Assembly: GCF_037104765.1 (NCBI RefSeq)
Contig: NZ_JBAWSY010000008.1
Coordinates: forward strand, 69,138 to 133,137
Reading direction: 5' to 3'
Source of the DNA: Psychrobacillus mangrovi
Lineage (GTDB): Bacteria; Bacillota; Bacilli; Bacillales_A; Planococcaceae
DNA: 64,000 nucleotides
Part shown: positions 59,026 to 64,000 of the stretch, piece by piece
How positions within the stretch are numbered: the stretch's first letter is position 1
How the letters are laid out: each line of letters starts with the position of its first letter
The notes under the pieces: model-generated
What the model was told of the DNA's origin: nothing
Databases searched by the model: none
What the model saw: only the letters and a program-made list of their open reading frames with translations
Program-made: the position numbers and the translations under genes

Positions 59026-60210
59026 ATGAATCAAAAACAAACTATGAAAGACGTTTCATTACAAGGTAAACGTGTTTTTTGTCGGGTAGACTTTAATGTG
59101 CCGATGGAAGATGAATTAATTACAGATGATACAAGAATTCGTGCTGCATTACCTACGATTAATTATTTAATCGATCAAGGTGCAAAAGTGATTCTAGCTA
59201 GTCATATGGGACGTCCAAAAGGTGAAGTAAAAGAAGAACTTCGTTTGACAAAAGTGGGAGAGCATTTATCAAAAGTATTAAATAAACAAGTAAAAAAATT
59301 AGATGAATCAATCGGTTCCTCAGTAGAACAAGCTGTTTCCGAAATGAACAACGGAGATGTTATTTTACTTGAAAATGTACGTTTCCATGCAGGGGAAGAA
59401 AAAAATGATGCAAAACTAGCTGAAGCATTTGCTTCTTTAGCTGATGTGTATGTAAATGATGCATTTGGTGCAGCTCACCGTGCACATGCTACAACAGAAG
59501 GTATTGCGAAGCTTTTACCAGCCGTTTCTGGTTTATTAATGGAGAAAGAACTAGATGTTTTAGGAAAAGCACTATCTAATCCAGAAAGACCGTTTACAGC
59601 GATCATTGGTGGAGCAAAAGTAAAAGATAAAATTGGTGTCATCGACCATTTATTAGACAAAGTAGACAATATATTAATCGGTGGAGGATTATCATACACT
59701 TTTTCAAAAGCACAAGGGCATGATATCGGGAAATCTCTTTTAGAGGAAGATAAAATTGAGCTAGCACAGTCTTTTATTGAGAAAGCGAAGGAAAAGGGTG
59801 TTGCTTTCTATTTACCAATTGACACAGTTGTAGCAGACGAGTTTTCAAAGGATGCGAGCACTAAAGTGGTAGATATTGATCAAATCCCTTCTGATTGGAT
59901 GGGTCTTGATATTGGACCAAAAACTGCTGCACTGTATGCGGATGTGATTAAGGATAGCAAGCTGATCATTTGGAACGGCCCAATGGGTGTGTTTGAGATG
60001 GATGCTTTTGCAGAAGGAACTAAGGGCGTAGCAAATGCTATGGCTGAAACTGCTGGTTACACAATAATCGGTGGTGGAGATTCTGCAGCGGCTGTAGAGA
60101 AATTCAAAGTTGCGGATAAAATGGATCATATTTCAACTGGTGGAGGAGCTTCTTTAGAATTTATGGAAGGCAAGGATTTACCAGGAGTATCTGCTTTAAA
60201 CGATAAGTAA
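59026..60210 (+). CDS. pgk: Phosphoglycerate kinase
   Basis: 394 aa. Substrate region VFCRVDFNVPM, ASHMGRPKG, ENVRFHAGEEKND; nucleotide region IGGAKVKDKIGVI and IIWNGPMGVFEMD, GGGDSAAA. RBS AGGGGGC. Also downstream of a GC-rich palindromic patch (GGCGCC/GGTGCC) at about 58963-58993. Confidence 0.98.
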   Translation: MNQKQTMKDVSLQGKRVFCRVDFNVPMEDELITDDTRIRAALPTINYLIDQGAKVILASHMGRPKGEVKEELRLTKVGEHLSKVLNKQVKKLDESIGSSVEQAVSEMNNGDVILLENVRFHAGEEKNDAKLAEAFASLADVYVNDAFGAAHRAHATTEGIAKLLPAVSGLLMEKELDVLGKALSNPERPFTAIIGGAKVKDKIGVIDHLLDKVDNILIGGGLSYTFSKAQGHDIGKSLLEEDKIELAQSFIEKAKEKGVAFYLPIDTVVADEFSKDASTKVVDIDQIPSDWMGLDIGPKTAALYADVIKDSKLIIWNGPMGVFEMDAFAEGTKGVANAMAETAGYTIIGGGDSAAAVEKFKVADKMDHISTGGGASLEFMEGKDLPGVSALNDK

Positions 60211-60225
60211 TGGAGGAGAAGTCAT

Positions 60226-60987
60226 ATGCGTAAACCCGTAATTGCAGGAAATTGGAAAATGTATAAAACTCTAACTGAGGCAAAAGATTTCGTTGAACAG
60301 TTAAAGGGAAAACAAGTAGATAGTAGCAAAGTGGAAACAATTATTTGCGCTCCAGCATTATTTTTAGAACAACTTGTCCATGCTGCGAAGGATTCCTTTA
60401 TTTCCATTGGGGCACAAAATATGCACGAGGAAAAAGAAGGAGCTTTTACAGGGGAAGTTAGTGGTCCACAGCTAAAAGATTTAGGCGTAAGCTATGTGGT
60501 AATTGGACATTCTGAAAGACGTCAATATTTTAATGAAACAGATGACTCTGTAAATAAAAAAGTAAAAGCAGCATTTGAAAACAATTTAACTCCTATTATT
60601 TGTGTAGGGGAAACATTAGAACAACGAGAACAAAATGAAACGGAAACGATTGTTTCTAACCAAGTAATGGCAGCAATTGAAGGATTAACAGAAGAGCAAC
60701 TAATCCAGTCAATTATTGCTTATGAACCAATTTGGGCGATTGGGACAGGTAAAACTGCTACTGCTGATGATGCAAATGACGTATGCCAAGCAATTCGTGA
60801 GACAGTGCTTGATAGTTTTGGTGAAGAAGTTGCAAGCAGCTTGCGTATTCAATACGGTGGAAGTGTGAAGCCAGAAAATATCGAAGAATTGCTATCTAAA
60901 GAACATATCGACGGAGCATTAGTTGGCGGAGCGAGCTTACAAGTAGACTCATTCGTTAAACTATTGGAGGCTGGAGAAAATGTCTAA
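60226..60987 (+). CDS. tpiA: Triose-phosphate isomerase
   Basis: 253 aa. Active-site NWKM (Asn/Lys), VIGHSERRQYF (His about 95), AYEPIWAIGTGKTA (Glu about 167 with flexible lid) and LVGGASL phosphate loop. RBS GGAGGAG, ATG 60226. Overlaps gpmI by 8 nt. Confidence 0.98.
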   Translation: MRKPVIAGNWKMYKTLTEAKDFVEQLKGKQVDSSKVETIICAPALFLEQLVHAAKDSFISIGAQNMHEEKEGAFTGEVSGPQLKDLGVSYVVIGHSERRQYFNETDDSVNKKVKAAFENNLTPIICVGETLEQREQNETETIVSNQVMAAIEGLTEEQLIQSIIAYEPIWAIGTGKTATADDANDVCQAIRETVLDSFGEEVASSLRIQYGGSVKPENIEELLSKEHIDGALVGGASLQVDSFVKLLEAGENV

Positions 60988-62518
60988 AAGTCCAGTAGCT
61001 TTAATTATTCTAGATGGATTTGGATTGCGTCATGAATCGTATGGAAACGCAGTAGCTCAAGCAAATAAACCAAACTATGACCGTTATTGGGCTGATTATC
61101 CAAATGCTACTTTAACTGCATCAGGTGAAGCAGTTGGCTTGCCTGATGGACAAATGGGAAACTCAGAAGTAGGGCATTTAAATATAGGTGCAGGTAGAAT
61201 TGTCTATCAAAATTTGACTAGGATTCATAAATCGATTCGTGATGGAGCGTTCTTTTTAGAACCAAAACTTCTTGGGGCAATCGAACATGTAAAGCAAACT
61301 GGCGGGAAGCTACACTTAATGGGCTTACTTTCCGATGGTGGTGTTCATAGTCATTATTCTCATCTATTTGCTTTATTAAAATTAGCTAAATCTCAAGGGT
61401 TACAAGACGTATTTGTTCATGGGTTCTTAGATGGACGAGATGTTGGTCCTCGTACAGCAATTGGTTATGTAGAGGAAACGGAAAAACAGATGAAAGAAAT
61501 CGGTGTTGGTAAGTTTGCTTCTATTAGTGGCCGATATTATGCTATGGATAGAGATCGTCGCTGGGAAAGAGTGGACTTGGCTTATAGAGCACTTGTCGAT
61601 GGAGTAGGAAGAACTGCCGAATCTGCAACTCAAGGAATATTAAAATCCTATGAAGAAGATATAGTAGATGAATTTGTTGTTCCTTTTGTTATTGAAGAGG
61701 ATGCTAAGCCTGCTACTACGATCGATACAGGAGATGCTGTCATATTCTTTAATTTCCGCCCGGATAGAGCAATTCAACTTTCTATGGCGTTGAATACGCC
61801 TACATTTGATAGTCTTCAAATAAGTGAAAAACACCCGAACAATTTAAAGTTTGTGACATTCACACATTATAGCGATGATGTTGTTTCAGATGTAGTGTTT
61901 GCAAAAGAAAACTTATTTAATACTGTTGGAGAGGTACTTTCCAACCACGATAAAAAACAGCTGCGCATTGCAGAGACAGAAAAGTATCCTCATGTTACAT
62001 TCTTTATGAGTGGTGGACGCGAAGATACGTTCCCGGGAGAAAAAAGAATTTTAATAAATTCTCCAAAGGTTGCTACATATGATTTAAAACCAGAAATGAG
62101 TGCGTATGAAGTTACAGATGCGCTACTAGCTGAAATTGCAGCTGATAACTTTGATGCAATCATATTAAATTTTGCTAATCCAGATATGGTTGGACATAGT
62201 GGTATGTTAGAACCTACCATCAAAGCGATTGAAGTAGTAGACACATGTCTTGGTAAAGTAGTGGATGCCATTATAGCAAAAGGTGGCAAAGCAATCATTA
62301 CTGCAGACCATGGAAATTCGGATGAAGTAACAACACTAGAAGGTCAGCCAATGACTGCACATACAACAAATCCTGTGCCTGTCATTGTGACGAAAAAAGA
62401 TATTACGCTTAGAAGTGACGGAATTTTAGCCGATTTGGCACCAACCATGTTACACTTGTTAGGGATAGAAGCACCGCCTGAAATGACAGGTAAAACACTA
62501 ATCGAAACGGAGAGTTAA
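60980..62518 (+). CDS. gpmI: 2,3-bisphosphoglycerate-independent phosphoglycerate mutase
   Basis: 512 aa. Mn-dependent alkaline-phosphatase fold: VALIILDGFG with metal Asp, catalytic Ser in QMGNSEVGHLNIGAGR, FLDGRDVGPRT, RYYAMDRDRRW, ITADHGNSDE with metal His. Mn needs explain its pH-sensitive activity in spores. RBS from GGAGGCTGG inside tpiA. Confidence 0.97.
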   Translation: MSKSPVALIILDGFGLRHESYGNAVAQANKPNYDRYWADYPNATLTASGEAVGLPDGQMGNSEVGHLNIGAGRIVYQNLTRIHKSIRDGAFFLEPKLLGAIEHVKQTGGKLHLMGLLSDGGVHSHYSHLFALLKLAKSQGLQDVFVHGFLDGRDVGPRTAIGYVEETEKQMKEIGVGKFASISGRYYAMDRDRRWERVDLAYRALVDGVGRTAESATQGILKSYEEDIVDEFVVPFVIEEDAKPATTIDTGDAVIFFNFRPDRAIQLSMALNTPTFDSLQISEKHPNNLKFVTFTHYSDDVVSDVVFAKENLFNTVGEVLSNHDKKQLRIAETEKYPHVTFFMSGGREDTFPGEKRILINSPKVATYDLKPEMSAYEVTDALLAEIAADNFDAIILNFANPDMVGHSGMLEPTIKAIEVVDTCLGKVVDAIIAKGGKAIITADHGNSDEVTTLEGQPMTAHTTNPVPVIVTKKDITLRSDGILADLAPTMLHLLGIEAPPEMTGKTLIETES

Positions 62519-62520
62519 AA

Positions 62521-63813
62521 ATGCCAATTATTACACAAATTCAAGCTCGTGAAATTTTAGATTCACGTGGTAACCCAACGGTAGAAGTAGAAGTATTTAC
62601 AGAAAGCGGTGCATATGGTCGTGCTATCGTTCCATCTGGTGCATCTACTGGTGAATATGAAGCAGTAGAACTTCGTGATGGTGATAAAGCAAGATACCTA
62701 GGTAAAGGTGTTTTAAAAGCAGTAGATAACGTTAATAACATTATCGCAGCTGAATTGGAAGAAAACTTCACAGTTTTAGACCAAGTATCCATTGACCAAG
62801 CAATGATCGAATTAGATGGTACTGAAAACAAAGGAAATCTTGGAGCAAATGCAATTCTAGGAGTTTCAATTGCAGTAGCCCATGCTGCAGCAGATTATTT
62901 AGATATTCCTCTTTATCAATACCTAGGAGGATTTAATGCGAAGCAGCTTCCAGTTCCGATGATGAATATTTTAAATGGTGGAGAACACGCTGATAACAAC
63001 GTAGACATTCAAGAATTTATGGTAATGCCAGTTGGAGCAGAGACATTCCGTCATGCACTTCGTATGGGAACTGAAATTTTCCATAGCTTGAAAGCAGTGT
63101 TAAAAGAAGCAGGTTTAAACACAGCTGTTGGAGATGAAGGTGGATTTGCACCAAACTTAAAATCAAATGAAGAAGCTCTTTCTACTATTATGACTGCTAT
63201 TGAAAAAGCTGGTTACAAACCAGGGGAAGAAGTACTTCTAGCAATGGACGTAGCATCTTCGGAGTTATTCAACAAAGAAGATGGCAAGTACCATTTATCT
63301 GGTGAAGGTGTTGTAAAAACTTCAGAAGAAATGGTAGCTTGGTATGAAGAGCTTTGTGAAAAATACCCAATTATCTCTATTGAAGATGGTCTAGATGAAA
63401 ACGACTGGGCTGGACATAAATTGCTAACAGACCGTTTAGGTAAAAAAGTTCAATTAGTTGGAGACGATTTATTCGTAACAAATACGAAAAAATTGGCTCA
63501 AGGAATTGAGCAAGGAGTGGGTAACTCCATTCTTGTAAAAGTGAACCAAATCGGTACGCTTACTGAAACATTTGAAGCAATTGAAATGGCAAAACGTGCT
63601 GGATACACAGCAGTAATCTCTCATCGTTCTGGTGAATCAGAAGATGTTACAATTGCGGACATCGCAGTTGCAACAAACGCTGGTCAAATTAAAACAGGCG
63701 CACCTTCTCGTTCAGATCGTGTAGCAAAATACAACCAATTACTACGTATTGAGGATTCATTATATGAAACAGCTCAATACTTAGGTAAAAAAACTTTTTA
63801 TAACTTAAAATAA
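62521..63813 (+). CDS. eno: Enolase
   Basis: 430 aa. SRGNPTVEVEV near the N-terminus; catalytic Glu/Lys in GDEGGFAPNL, metal ligands in AMDVASSE, SIEDGLDENDW, VGDDLFVTN; LVKVNQIGTLTE and SHRSGESEDVTIAD. Last gene of the operon, 2 nt after gpmI. Confidence 0.98.
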   Translation: MPIITQIQAREILDSRGNPTVEVEVFTESGAYGRAIVPSGASTGEYEAVELRDGDKARYLGKGVLKAVDNVNNIIAAELEENFTVLDQVSIDQAMIELDGTENKGNLGANAILGVSIAVAHAAADYLDIPLYQYLGGFNAKQLPVPMMNILNGGEHADNNVDIQEFMVMPVGAETFRHALRMGTEIFHSLKAVLKEAGLNTAVGDEGGFAPNLKSNEEALSTIMTAIEKAGYKPGEEVLLAMDVASSELFNKEDGKYHLSGEGVVKTSEEMVAWYEELCEKYPIISIEDGLDENDWAGHKLLTDRLGKKVQLVGDDLFVTNTKKLAQGIEQGVGNSILVKVNQIGTLTETFEAIEMAKRAGYTAVISHRSGESEDVTIADIAVATNAGQIKTGAPSRSDRVAKYNQLLRIEDSLYETAQYLGKKTFYNLK

Positions 63814-63912
63814 TGAGTTTTTTCAACTGAAATTATTTTGGTCTTCTGTAAAGAAAGTAGACAAATTAATTCACGACGTTTTTTCTTTTGCTACCGCGCT
63901 ACCGCTTGCTGG

Positions 63913-63963
63913 GATGGTGAAAACAGGATAGGTCAAAACCATACCTATCCTATTTCCACCATC
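63913..63963 (+). terminator. Large hairpin downstream of eno
   Basis: GATGGTG ... AGGATAGGT pairs with ACCTATCCT ... CACCATC, two coaxial perfect stems of 7 and 9 bp. Only a weak T-tract follows. The gap 63814-64000 has no other feature I can support. Confidence 0.65.
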
Positions 63964-64000
63964 TCTAATTTTCTCACCCGGCAACTGATAGTCGACGTTT

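Overview
The window is a stretch of low-GC chromosome from a Bacillales bacterium. The gene order uvrB-uvrA ... yvlB ... hprK-lgt-yvoD-ppaX-yvoF-hisZGDB..., trxB-yvcI-rapZ-yvcK-whiA-crh, clpP, cggR-gapA-pgk-tpiA-gpmI-eno matches the Bacillus subtilis chromosome. The AT-rich codon use, ComK, Crh, CtsR and LexA sites and yitY/yitZ and yndG/H/J homologues fit a Bacillaceae or Planococcaceae genome, probably a Psychrobacillus or Lysinibacillus relative. The genus is an inference.

Layout. 1-250: decayed 3' end of an SLC13-type symporter gene and its terminator. 250-3570: methionine-to-cysteine operon (yrrT-luxS-mccA-mccB), with luxS where B. subtilis has mtnN. 3570-8250: small accessory genes (lipoprotein, Gly-rich small protein, DUF2268 metallopeptidase, methyltransferase, GNAT, DinB). 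8260-13780: acid-sugar catabolic locus with a GntR/FCD regulator, a dehydrogenase, a DUF1537 kinase, an FBA-type aldolase and a GntP permease. Its control region has three operators spaced 21 bp and a cre site. 13830-28130: mixed accessory genes, including DMT and half-MFS transporters, yndGHJ, yitYZ, YuxH, a LexA-box yhjD-like gene and comK. 28230-28420: remnant of an M14 peptidase. 28556-39870: uvrBA, yvlB, an amidase, hprK, lgt, yvoD, ppaX, yvoF. 40035-45870: histidine operon without hisH. 45990-53280: yvcD to clpP. 53446-53517: tRNA-Arg(CCG). 53700-56530: mini-catalase, LemA/TPM pair, glutaredoxin-like protein. 56640-63813: CggR-controlled glycolytic operon.

How the genes connect. HprK phosphorylates Crh on Ser46 (both are encoded here), and Crh is a CcpA co-repressor. 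The cre site ahead of the acid-sugar operon and the CggR operator ahead of gapA show carbon control acting inside this window. LexA boxes lie ahead of uvrB and the yhjD-like gene. CtsR sites overlap the clpP promoter.

Main unexplained structure. Three intergenic loci (about 14.75-15.35, 26.38-26.65 and 34.69-35.24 kb) hold mosaic, GC-rich, heavily self-complementary repeats with no transposase. Two of them interrupt Rho-independent terminators and are flanked by direct copies of the terminator sequence (26 bp exact at the first), which suggests a non-autonomous mobile element that targets terminators. Separate 20-21-nt-period degenerate arrays follow the mccB and crh genes. The absent hisH, the reduced acid-sugar pathway and an apparent ATT start codon in yitY also merit checking.
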